From Dioscorea cayenensis subsp. rotundata (lineage: Eukaryota; Streptophyta; Magnoliopsida; Dioscoreales; Dioscoreaceae): DNA of 64,000 nucleotides. This document shows positions 52,956-64,000 of the stretch, one piece after another. The stretch's first letter is position 1. Each line of letters opens with the position of its first letter. The notes beneath the pieces are model-generated. The model did no database searches. It had not been told where the DNA came from and saw only the letters and a list, made by a program, of their open reading frames with translations. The translations under genes were made by a program, and so were the position numbers. The DNA is taken from the NCBI RefSeq assembly GCF_009730915.1, contig NC_052474.1, positions 1,089,501 to 1,153,500 on the forward strand. The letters run 5' to 3'.

Positions 52956-55449
52956 TTATGCTGGCAAATGGTCTGTCCATCTTCTCTTGACCTCAGACTT
53001 GGATCTAACCTCCTTGAGCTTTCCATCAATGCCATAGTCTCTCTCAATCACAAGGTTAATCCCTTCGTCTGAGTACCACCCAACTCCTATGCAGAGAGTC
53101 CCATCTTTAGTTACATCTACATATCCAGTGACACCACCCGGTAGCCATAAGATAGTCACATTCTGCAAGTCATGTATTTCTTCCTCCCCAAAGTACAAAG
53201 CACTCTCTGGCAGCCTCCTCTTCTTTAAGGTCTCTGTACATAGATACACATAAGGCAGCCCACCTTCTTCTACTGGTACCTCTTCACTGAATATAGGTGT
53301 TGCGCTCACCTCAAATACCTTCCAAGAACCTATCAGCTCAGATGGTTGGGTTCGTTTACGTTGCGAAATAGGCTTCAGATCAAAGCTTGCGTCACTAAAG
53401 AAAATAACAAAGATGACTGTCATGAATTGACTCACAAATGCTGCAGTAGCATAAATAAAATAAAATTAAAAAGACAAGCTACTTTTCATCATAGAAATTG
53501 GCTGGACTAATCCACTGTTCTTCAAAAACGGCAACCCTTGTTATCTGTATATTTGATCCTCCTTCGCTGAACTCAATAGTATGAACAATACGCAGTCTCT
53601 TGTGGCAACCTTTCACCAAGCACTACAAATAAAAAAAAATGCAGACAGTGAAGCAATGATCTCTAAATACATATCATCACCACATATGTCAAACAAAAAC
53701 TGGCAGCTTTCCTCAACAGTCGGCTTCTAACAGATTCAATTACTAGGTTGGGCACATGAAACAGAATTGAAGACATGTTCCAGTGCACTATGTGACATCC
53801 TTCAGAGAAGAAGGCTATACAGTTGTAACAGTTAATAGAAATTAACAAAGAAAAGAGAAAAAAAAAAAAGGAGAAGCAAATTACCTGCTCAAATTTAAAT
53901 GTTGGAGAAAGGAAGTATTTAGATTCATCATATTCTCCAACAGGTAACTCCACAGGACCTCTTGAATATGATCCATCCTGCACAAAAAAAAAAAGCAATT
54001 CCTAACGGGTGATCAAATTTGAGCAAATGCCAGTGGATTAGAAAAAACAGGATCAGCATTGTAAGCTTGAGGCATAATCAGGGTATTATCTATCCCATTT
54101 TGATAGCAATATCCAAAAGTTTGCAGCCAACCTATAAATTACTGCCACTATGCATTCATTTGGTATGTCTCCCAAACAGAATTTTGCAAATCCCAACTAA
54201 ATAAAGGTCTTAGATTTCTTATCTTCCATTGAACATGGGCCTAAATAAATTTAGATCAACCACCATCCATAAAGGAAATTGTATTTCCTTTCATTCCCTG
54301 TCCTTCCCACTGCACGGACACCATATTTCATGCAACTCACTTATTTTACATACTCTTCTTCTCATCAATATGCACCCACCTAAGAAACCAATACTACCAT
54401 GAACCTACTCTTACTACCTGATCTGAACTAATTTCTTGCACTAACCTTATCATATACAGAACCACAAAATCTCTGGATCACATGTCTCAGCAAATCAAAA
54501 GAAACCAAATATGACATCTATCCAAAAATAAGATGAGAAACAAAATACGAGAACAGATACTAGAAAAGAATGAATTCAAAACCACAAATTAAAATATAGT
54601 TATGTGGCAGCAAGACTTCTGTGCACTATGTGTGACCTGTTGTCCTTGACATAACCAATGGAAATGTGGAAGTCAAAATGCACACATTTATTGCTATGAG
54701 GCATCAAGAGATGGCACAGAAATTATTTATACCTCAAAGAATACAAGACCAGGCTCCATGCCCATCAAATCTTCTTGCAACAACTCACTATTTCCAAAGT
54801 CAAATGTCTCAAAAGCAGGCAAGTCATGACCATCATGAACTACATCATAACTCTCCTCCACAGTAGCAGAAGTCCCGGAACTATCTTTTGCACCACTGCT
54901 TTTTCCAACGTGCCTATGCATCTCACCGAAAGGATTCAAAGGCACCCAATTGGTTACACTCCGTATTGGACAAAAACCATCCTCAGCGGCCACCCTTTCT
55001 ACACGGGATTGAGTGTAACAATCATAGAGATTCTCATTCTGTCTCCCTATTCCAATGGGTTCCATCTCAGCAGTGAATGGCGAAAACACAGCTCCAACAC
55101 CCTTCCATATCCCACTGACACTACTTGCAAATGTACTCCATGCTGGTTTGATCACAGGCTCCTGTCAAAGGAACGCCAATAATATACAATGCTTGAACAA
55201 CTACAACATTTTTCAAGTCAACCTCTTCTTAAATCCCTAAAAAGTAAAAACTCATAGTAGTTTGCAAAGATACAAACATACAGAATGAAAATGCAAAATC
55301 TAATCTTTCCTTTATAGTATACTCAATCCAGAATCAATTCCCTCTAAGTTTTCTTTCCAACAAGAAATCAAGAATTTATGACACCATTCCTTTGAACCAT
55401 GGATAACCAGAATTCTATTAGGCGTTCAATTATAATAACAATGAAATCT

Positions 55450-55488
<39 letters not shown>

Positions 55489-55854
55489 AACCTGCGTCTG
55501 GAGCACGTTCTCAATCTCCACAAGCATAGAGCCCGAGATCAAAACCCTAGAATCTCTAACAACGCGCCCGCTGGGCCTCCCCCTTCTCCGCCTGCGTGAT
55601 GATTTCTTCCCCTCCACCACCGCTTCCCTTGTTGAGAGCTCGTTGTCAATGCTCCAAACGTTCTCTTTCTTCTTTCCCTTGACCAAACTTCCTCTCCCTC
55701 CTTTCCTAGGCTCAGAGAAGCGGCAAGAGAATCTAGGAGAAACACGAACCCCAGAATTGGCAGCAGGGAATCGATGGTTTCCCGTTCGAAGCCCTAGAAA
55801 AGGCCGAGGGAGTACGGGATTCCCGCAGACATCGATGCAGCGCGGCTGTAGCAT
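52956..55854 (-). CDS. Conserved plastid-targeted protein, DUF3598-like
   Basis: Five exons (55492-55854, 54733-55161, 53885-53977, 53483-53622, 52956-53394) join without frame error to give 487 residues. The start at 55854 gives an N-terminus rich in Arg, Ser and Pro with few acids, as in chloroplast transit peptides; an upstream ATG at 56019 is possible but less likely. Conserved pieces include KPAWSTFASSVSGIWKGVGA, GLVFFEDGSYSRGP, YFLSPTFKFEQ, RKRTQPSELIGSWKVFEVSA, VTILWLPGGVTGYVDV and CIGVGWYSDEGINLVIERDY. I recognise it as a plant and algal plastid protein with a calycin-like DUF3598-type fold; its function is not known to me. A (GA)n tract directly follows the first donor. Confidence 0.75.
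55456..55487. repeat. (GA)n tract at the first splice donor of the DUF3598-like gene
   Basis: About 16 GA units begin 5 bp inside intron 1 (CT repeats on the gene strand). Length changes could affect recognition of the donor. Confidence 0.9.
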
Positions 55855-56019
55855 CTTCCACGCAGAGAAGAGCGAAGAGCGAAGAGCGAGAGCGAGGAAT
55901 GGGGCGCGGTGATGCTCATTGCTAACGCGCGGAATGGTAGCGCAAGTGATAACGGATCCGGGAATTGGTTTCGGATCATGGAATTCAACCCGCAACGTCC
56001 AAGTTGAATCCGATATCAT

Positions 56020-59000
56020 GGTTTGAGTGTGATATAATTATTAATAAAAAAAAATACATCTTATTTTATATTTATTTATTTATTCTTTGAAAATTTGAAT
56101 AAACAACTATCTTTTTGTGTAGTGATGGTAAAACCCGAGCCAGGGCGGTTTTGGTTTTGGTTTTGGCTTACTTTACCTCACTCTTCACAATATATATATA
56201 TATATATAGGAAAAATTAACTATTAGCTCCTGCAACATTATTCTAATAAAATTTATTTTGACAAAATATTATCCTCTGCAGTCTTTTTTTTACAGCCAGT
56301 TCCATTTTATTTCTATCGATATCTTTAGAAGTTCAAAGTATGTTTGACGATTCACCAAATAGTAAGCGGACACACCAAAAATCAAAGAAAAAACTAAAAA
56401 CTAAATGTAATCTAAAAATAGAAAATACGAAGTACCAAAATTAAAGAGTAAAACTAAAAATTAAATGTAATGTAATAATAGTAAAACCAGGTTATTTACC
56501 AATTAGACTTAAAAATAATTTTGGGAAAAAATAAGGACTTATAAAAAATTTGGAAAAATCAAAGATTTTTTTGTAAAGTTGTTTGGACCTTTTTAGCAAT
56601 TCCATATATATTTTATATAATTTTTTAATTTTTTTAATTTACAAATTAAAATATCCACTCAATTATAATTATTGTGTGTTTTGATTATATTTTTACATTT
56701 TAATGATTTAACTTAAAAAATCAATACTAATTTTAACTTATTGATAAATATTATATGTCATGGGGGTTGATAAATTTTTTTTCTCAATTCCTTTTAAATT
56801 TTAGTTGATTGTTTGTACCTTTATATTTATAATTATATAATGTAAAAAAAAAAAGGCAGACGAGGGCTAGACTAGAGCTGGGTGGGAGGCGGGGCGGGGG
56901 AAATGAGGGGTTATGAAGAACAACTGTTGTAGCGGCTGTGGTAATTAGAATATCACTATTTGAATGGGGCGGGGTATAGGAATGGTTCAAGAGCGGTGGT
57001 GGTCAAAGATTTGTCCAGCCCCCTACCCCAGCCCCTTGTCATCCTTACTTTTGTATAGTGTAGTGGATTGTTATTTGAATAGTGAATAGTTAGATTTAGA
57101 ATAGAATCCTTGGATCAACAATACTCCTATACTATGCAATATCGTAGAAACATTACTTGTCCCTTGACAATTCTTTGTGAAGTGGCGCTTACTGATTTTG
57201 TTAAAAAAAAAACATTCTATTTTTGGCCAATATGGGTGGTTACGCTGTTAAAAAAAGCAGAAAGCGAGCACAAGCAAGTGGGTATGAGGCTCGCACATGT
57301 ATAAAGTGTTGGACCACTCACATACAACTACTATTTCATACTCTCATAAATATGTCTTCATCCATCATTTAAATTCTTACCACTTGTGAAAGTTTTAACA
57401 GGAATCTAGATATTGATAGTTGGTATAAACATTCTATTTAATTAGTGTCTGATTAACACCGGACATTCAGTGTCAAAGTTTTTTTCGATAGTTTACATAT
57501 ACTATTCCATCTAATGTGAGATAAATAAAAAAATATTTAAATTAGCTTAAATAATCCTGTATTCCACTGCTGAGTTTTTTTTTATACAAATAGAAAATAC
57601 AGGCGGTTAAATCAATTTAGAAATACATAAATGAAATTCTTAGCATAAAGCCTAACATCTCAATAGCAATTTGCCCTGCACTTAAATACTTCAACCCACT
57701 TCAGAGTAAATGAACGGCGCCCCTGATTGATGACACACTGCATTCTGACATCTTAAAAACTAACCAAGGAGATATATATGGAGCCAAGTCATAAAAACTG
57801 TGACAAGACAAAAGAGAATTCATAAAAGTCTTAAGAAAGAGTGAATGTGCTTCAATCTAAGAGATGGAGTTTGCTCTTCCAGTCTGCAATCCCTTGTTGG
57901 AATTAATCACTTCCATGGATCACATTCCTCCATGAAATAGATAAAGTCTTTAGCATGCATTAATTAATTAATTCACAAAATGAGAAAGCCAATGTACTCA
58001 TGATTAATTAATTCACAAGTATAACATCTACAGCTCTACTAATTAAGCAACCTAAGATTTTTTTTTTCTTCTCACCAGCAGTAAGACACTCTACATTAAG
58101 AAAAAAAAAACATAGAGAAAATCGAAAAGGGGAGGAGTGAGTGGGGAGCTGGATCAGTGAAAAATTGTCATCTGAAATCACAAGTCTGTCCAAGCTGCCT
58201 GATGAAATCGATTACTCGAAGACTTCATTAGGGTTTGTATCGGGATGATTAAAAAGAAAAACAACCAGCTATAATAAATTTTTTTAGAGAACTTTTAGAT
58301 TTCAAGTTTTTTAAGATTTTTTTTTTAATAAAATTAAAAAATTAAACAAGCCGACCGGGCATGAGGCAAGGTGGGCTCGTGCATAATGCTGGCCAACCAC
58401 ATGTGACAACCGGGACAGCACCCTCCGTGCATAAACAGTGCTGGCCCAGCTCTCCGCCCATCAAGTGCACTGTACACCCCAACACATTTATACCAAAAGC
58501 ATAGTAACACGTGCAAAACTCCATGAAGACAAGCAACTAAAAATAAAAATCAATAACATGAATAAATGGGAAACCCTTAAAATGGCAAACTAAATCAAGT
58601 AGAATCTAACCTTCCACTCTCAAAAGAACTATCTAATTAAACACACCGGTTCAATGCTTCAGAATTTCTTCTCATGATCAAATCAAAAAATTGTCGGAAA
58701 ATATCACATAGCTTGCCTACTAATATTTGGTTTTAATTTTATGTTTATTGAGTTTACTTCACGTATGTATATGTCCCAAACTTCTTTTAAATTGGGGATG
58801 CTGGTTGATAATTTTTTAAATTCAAATTAATTAATGTGGAATCTATCACAAAACATCAACATAATCTCAGGATGAACAAAAACTAGGAAGAACAGTGGCA
58901 ACGACAACTCAAAAACACTGATTGCTAAAAACGAACGAGTGTATACCAGGACTTAATGGACACGCTAAACTCAAACCCTATAACTACAGGAATTGATCAA

Positions 59001-59770
59001 GAACAGGAACGCTATAACTACAGTACCACTACGCGAATGATAAACAGACACCCATAATTTTATAATGAACGCCGGCGGTGTCATCTGAAAGTGTGTTAAT
59101 TAAGACTAGCTTGCAAATTAAGTTGGTGTGTTTTGTAAATATGGGAGGCTATTTATCAGCGTTTCTTATTGGTCGGTCAATAATAAAAAGACCAACAATT
59201 CTAACTCATTGCATCTTACTTGCTACCTAGCACAAATCAAAATTCTTTTTTTCCTTAATGTACAAAAAAAAAAAAATTTGTTTACATTAAGTTACAGATG
59301 TGAATCTATAAAAATTAATAAATGGTAAAAGATTTATGACTATCTACAAGGAAAAAACTGATCATTCTGCTGTTAATCGATCATCATCGAAGAAGAATGT
59401 CAATGAAAAGAATGATATAATTAATGTGTTTTTGTTTTCTTCTGAACATGAACGTTGATTAATATGTTTTATATTTACAAACAGTAAGCATTACTTCCTT
59501 TTGCTAAATCTCTTCAGAAATTAACGTTTCATATATATTTGTTAATCAATTAATCTTCAGTAACTCGATCAAAGACTTCAAAAGCAAGAATCTGAAAGAA
59601 ATCTGCAGAAAAATACATGCAATGTTGACAAAAATTAGTGAACCAGAAAAAAAAAACTAAGAAACACATTCATCTGAAGAAACTTGATAATATCCAATAT
59701 ATTAATCATTGACATCAAAGAAGTCACAAAGAAACATAAACTCTGGATTACATTAATCCATACAAAGTTC
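56020..59770. other. Intergenic spacer upstream of DUF3598-like gene and downstream of WRKY gene
   Basis: AT-rich, with a (TA)n tract near 56191-56208, a GC-rich patch near 56870-57030 and another near 58350-58490. No gene, RNA or clear repeat recognised. Confidence 0.45.
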
Positions 59771-61029
59771 TTAATATGAATTATAATATTCATGCTCTGA
59801 TGAGTTTGTGTCATCACATGGAGAATGGTTGTGCCTGCCCTCATAAGTTGTGATCACCATGCGACAATCTTCTGATAATCGTTCGACTCTCTTCTTAACT
59901 CTGCAGTTATTATGTGTGCATCGATAGTAACTTCTGATCATCCAAATTAAGAACAATTTCAGTTTAGTTAGTCTTAGTTTTTCACAAGAAAAAAAACATT
60001 AATTATTAAGCTGAAATTAAAACTTGTTTTAGAAGAAAGTTAGCAAAGAATCACAAAAAAAAAAAGAAGCACTAATTAATAAATGAATTCTATATCTGCT
60101 TACAAGTTCTGAAACTTATTAAATTTCTAAAGTTCAAAGCTCAAACAATGTTTGATGGTCATATATATATATATATATATTAGAAAAACAAAACAGCAAA
60201 AAGGAGCACAGTGAGCAGGAGATTGAATCATGAGGAGAAGACCAGCGTGCAGTAATGGCCTGCCAAAGCTCACATGACTGTGAACTTCATTAGGGTTTCA
60301 TAAGATGATGAGAAAAACTCAATTAGGGTTTCATAACAAGTAGTAGTAGTAGTACCTTGGATGGAGGCTGTTCTTCACAACCTTCTGCCCATATTTCCTC
60401 CACTTGTAGCCATCATCCAGCACATCCACATCACTTCTTGTTTGAAAACAAAACCTTGGTTCTCTCATCTTCCTCCTCACCTTCATCTTTCCCTTTTCTG
60501 ATATTGATGAACTCTTCCACCTATACTTGATCCATATATACTTTTTATAACTATACACACACATATACATGTTTGTGTTTGTAGATATAAAGATGTAAAT
60601 AAGAGAAAGAGAAGGAGGAACATATACCATGAATTAACACCATCTCTTGCAGAGAAATTTTGATCATGGCCAACTTTAGGATCAGAGGTCCCTACCTAAT
60701 GCATTAAATATATGTATGGAGATTCACATGAAAGAAGCAAAGAGAAATTAATCATGATCTCATTATCAAGAAAGTGCAACAACTTTACATTCTTGCATAT
60801 ATATATATATATATAGAAATATTCATACCTCTTCATTGCCACTCACTGGATTAGGGTTTTCAAATGAGAAGGCAGCATTCAAGGGATTGAAAGGAGTACT
60901 GGTTTGAGATGGAATCATGAAGCTCAAGCCATGGAAATTCTCTTCTTGTTGAGCAAACTCAATTGGGCTTGCCAGCGGAGGGACTTCGAAGACATAGCGA
61001 CGCTGAGCTCCTTCTCGGCCTCCTTCCAT
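59771..61029 (-). CDS. WRKY12: WRKY transcription factor, group IIc, WRKY12 type
   Basis: Four exons (60829-61029, 60628-60695, 60356-60520, 59771-59933) encode 198 residues. The single WRKY domain has WRKYGQK at residues 130-136 and zinc ligands Cys150, Cys155, His179 and His181 (CX4CX23HXH), i.e. group IIc. The intron after the PR codon (phase 2) is the conserved WRKY-domain intron. The stretch [20 protein letters not shown] and the finger [20 protein letters not shown] match Arabidopsis WRKY12, a nuclear W-box-binding repressor of secondary wall formation in pith that also affects flowering. The start is ATG 61029 (MEGGREGAQ). The length is close to that of WRKY12 proteins and no damage is seen. 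Confidence 0.95.
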
Positions 61030-61301
61030 CAAAGATGCTAGCTATCAGCCTTCTCCACTTTGTCTTCTTCGCATCTTATCTGTTGCAGTGATAGATCTCA
61101 TTGTTGTGTTTTATTGCTCAATATTTTATCTTCTGGTAAAAAAATAAAAGAAATACTAGTCAATGCTCACTGCTCCCTAATATTCCCTGACTGTCATGTG
61201 GTCACTCAGACAATGCCATGCACAGTATAAGTATTGTCTGTTGATCTATGTTTCTACTCCAATTCACTGTTTATGTATTTATATATAGATACTTACTGTC
61301 A

Positions 61302-61456
61302 ATTCCTGTGCGTTAATCTTGTTAAACATTTTTTTTTTTTAAGAAAGGCGACAAACACCCGAACTCAGGAACGTGTCAATTCTTGTACATTAATCTTGTT
61401 AAACATTTTGTTTTTTTTTTTGAAAAAGACGACAAGCACCAGAACCCAGGAACGTG
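61302..61456. repeat. Two-copy ~77-bp tandem duplication
   Basis: TTAATCTTGTTAAACATTTT, a T-run, then a GAC(G)ACAA(A/G)CACC segment and CAGGAACGTG occur at about 61302-61375 and 61379-61456, with a few differences. Confidence 0.8.
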
Positions 61457-61596
61457 CACGTGTGGGGAGCAAAGCTCGACGCCAGGCCCATGTGCCTCTC
61501 ACTTTGCGTGGGGACATGAGGGTTTGATCTCGGGTCCCTCCCGAAAAGCGAACTCCCCTGCAGAAAGACACGATCTCGAGTGGCCCAGGCCGTTGG
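61457..61596. other. GC-rich segment between the duplication and the LTR
   Basis: Contains GGGTTTGATCTCGGGTCCC, which resembles a tRNA-type B box, preceded by a T-rich tract. It could be a SINE-like or repeat-derived piece, but no A box is convincing. Confidence 0.3.
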
Positions 61597-64000
61597 TGTC
61601 ACGTCCCGACCCAGCGGGCCCGCCGCGTGACAACCGCCGCGGCGATCCCGAGGAGGGACACACACCACTCAACCCTCGAGGTCATCGCAGGGCTCACAAA
61701 CTCACGCTAAACAACACCGCAATAATAAAGGTGCCAAAAACAAAACTTTTCACTCGAAAAAAATCAATAGTAAAGTGAAAGATATACAAATCACATTTAC
61801 GGAGTTAATAACACTAGTGGATCACTCTGCACTCATACAATGCAACCCTGATTAAGAGTAAACAAACAACCCGACTCGGGATACAAATTGCCAAGCACTT
61901 CGCCTCACTATGCGACCAAAACCACTAAAACACTGGGAAGAGAGGAGGGGTGAGTAACCATAGTCACTCGGTGAATGGGTTAGCACAAATCTAACGAATA
62001 TCAAAACAAATCGAGGAAATTCCAATAAACACATTCTACTAATAACATAAATGAGCTGGAGCGTTCACATTTGCAACATAATGAAAATACGAGGATATGA
62101 AACCTTGGTATTTAGAAACCAAAACATAAATTCTCACAGTATAGACAAAACATCAACATGTATAAAACAAATGCTTGGATATAATTTCCCAAAAATAAGT
62201 AGAAGAACCAACTTAAATAAATAAAATCCTCGATAATCACAAATCCTCAATTCGCATGATACATGTTAGAAAAGCATTAAGATATCAAACATGTTATGTG
62301 AAAGATCACACTGAATATACCAATTGCAAGAAAATAGAATTTTCCTCAAATATTGAAATTTCATCTCGATCAAATAAACAATGGCCTAAAAACACTCTCT
62401 CTAACTTTAGCACGATCACGACTAAGTTGAGAGCCGTCGAAAGTCTTCGCACCCTTGGCGTTGGCCCACGGTCCCGTGTGGTGACCCCGGGATCCCGATG
62501 TATCATCCATCGGGGCTCTACGCTCCCACCGATCCCGGACAAATCAACACCTGGGTCCACAGCGCCATCCTCTAAAAGGCTGGCCCGTTGGGGACCCACT
62601 CTGCGATGAGTCGGGACCTAGCCACGCCGTCACCATCAAACCAACATATAGGCGTAGCAATAATACAATCTGAATCACTCATGTCACAAGGGTCCTTATT
62701 CGGGACAAGCATTCACATATCGGGAATAAACATTATTTCCACAAATCCAAAGCCAAAAGCATAGTAATGCATGTAAACTTTCAAAAAGTATTCCAATCCC
62801 GATGTGCGATACATTCAAAAAAACATTTACGTCCAAATGCCAAGAATAACACAATAATATGCGAAAGCTCAAGCATTGCTTTGAGACAATAAAACCGATC
62901 GATATTAAAGCGCATTATAATATCCACAATCTAGAAGAACATGCCATTCGAAATAAAAAAACCCTTTTTGTTTTCATAACCATAAATATCAAAAAGCATG
63001 CTTATACAAGTGAAAGGTTTTACAAACCATTTCTAAAAAGTTGATGCCAACGATGTAGAAAAGAAACATTAAGTTTTTGAAATACAATAAAAGGCATCAA
63101 AACAAGCATAGCTTTTGTTCTGAGTTAAACCTCAAGTTACTTAGGATCATTCTAGCTTTCTCTTTCTTGACTCACTCAAGTTTTCCTCCAAATACAAGAT
63201 TAATCCCCAAGGTCTAGTCTATCACAACCTCTAAATACTTTTACAAGTCATGAAAATATGTTCATCTCATCACATATATTTACACCTACCAATATACATT
63301 GATTAAATCCTACTTTACACATCATTAGGTATTTACTTTCACAAGCCTTTACTATTCGAGCTCTCTTATACTCAACAATGTCTTAGATCCTTATCATAGT
63401 GCCACTACCTCAACATTAATATTTACTTCATCTATAATAATTTCATTGTCAAAAATACTCACAAGTTGACTATCTCCTCTAAGGATGTATTAAATCAAAC
63501 TATTATTAAAAATTCACGTGAATATTCGGGTCTTTTGCAATTCAACACTTGTCACATATATAGCTCAAGCTATTCATCATCAACCTTCTAAATAAATTCC
63601 ATTTAGAATAATAATCATAATCATTGGCATCCACCCGATATATATATATATATACATATGTATATCCCGATATGATCAAACTACAATTAAGCACCCTACA
63701 CTATGCTCACAAGAACAAAACCTCATCAATTTGTGAGAATCCTACTACATAAGTGTAATTATGTCACCCATGGTTCTCGGATATTACAAAGAATATATTA
63801 GCATAAATCTCATCGACTAGCCAAAAATCATATATAAGGTTCCACAAGTTATTCCAATTCCAATATACTAGTGTAGTCATATACCTTAGCATTCAAGACT
63901 TCATCAGGGTTCCATGTACCATGTTTATCACATCATGCCTCAAAACTTGAAATTATGCATCATTAGGGAGATTAAATCATCCATTGAACATACATAATCA
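61597..64000. mobile_element. Gypsy-like long LTR, running off the window
   Basis: Begins TGTCACGTCCCGACCC after a non-repetitive flank. Its block at about 62430-62640 (CTTGGCGTTG, GGTGACCCCGG, GGGGCTCTACGCTCCCACCG, GGGGACCCACTCTGCGATGA, CGTCACCATCAAA) is clearly related to 28335-28565 of the solo LTR, in the same order and orientation. No coding domains are seen in the 2.4 kb available, consistent with an LTR of similar size. Whether it is solo or the end of a full element lies beyond the window. Confidence 0.7.

Noticed and set aside
58334-58536. Cys/Gly-rich minus-strand frames
   Set aside because: Short, no signal peptide or family resemblance, no splice context.

Overview
This is plant nuclear DNA, almost certainly from an angiosperm. 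It has spliced genes with short exons and GT-AG introns, AT-rich spacers with many (TA)n tracts, a WRKY factor, a BAHD-type gene, an arabinogalactan protein, a phytocyanin and a subtilase, plus plant-type retrotransposons (LINE, TRIM, very long gypsy-like LTRs) and several Mutator-like miniature elements. The genus cannot be fixed from the sequence. The window holds two 1000-N gaps (11155-12154 and 39215-40214), so it is a draft scaffold. Several well conserved genes carry single-base shifts, mostly in homopolymers, which points to incomplete polishing of the assembly.

Layout. 1-1631 (+): the 3' part of an RRP46-like exosome subunit gene. 2201-4522 (-): an intronless secreted subtilase. 5139-5645 (-): a small secreted protein with Lys/Asp repeats. 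7176-10744 (-): a four-exon IMP dehydrogenase gene with a minisatellite in its first intron. 12155 to about 17830 (-): a decayed LINE next to the first gap. 17.9-27.5 kb: an insertion-rich area with three non-autonomous elements that have exact 9-bp target duplications, a three-LTR TRIM inside an exon of a UGPase pseudogene, and fragments of a leucyl-tRNA synthetase and an argininosuccinate lyase gene on the same strand. 27685-30498: a 2.8-kb solo LTR with a 5-bp target duplication.

32.2-38.44 kb (-): a diverged, both-ends-truncated eIF3b gene copy with a tandemly duplicated exon. Its first intron holds about 21 copies of a 151-bp repeat that seems to derive from the intron itself. After the second gap come a tRNA-Ala(UGC) (41266-41338, -), a classical arabinogalactan protein (42300-43003, +), a GPI-anchored uclacyanin-like blue copper protein (45721-46612, -), a short BAHD-like gene lacking the catalytic His (50225-51370, -), a plastid-targeted DUF3598-like gene (52956-55854, -), a WRKY12-type transcription factor (59771-61029, -), and at the right edge (from 61597) another gypsy-like LTR sharing a GC-rich block with the solo LTR.

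The genes are independent eukaryotic units; there is no operon or clustered pathway. A loose theme is the cell surface: a subtilase, an AGP, a uclacyanin and a WRKY12-type regulator (secondary wall control in Arabidopsis) lie in one window, but this may be chance. The most unusual parts are the eIF3b copy with its self-derived intronic satellite and the row of gene fragments at 22-26.5 kb. I found no sign of a defence system, CRISPR array or other wholly new multi-gene system.
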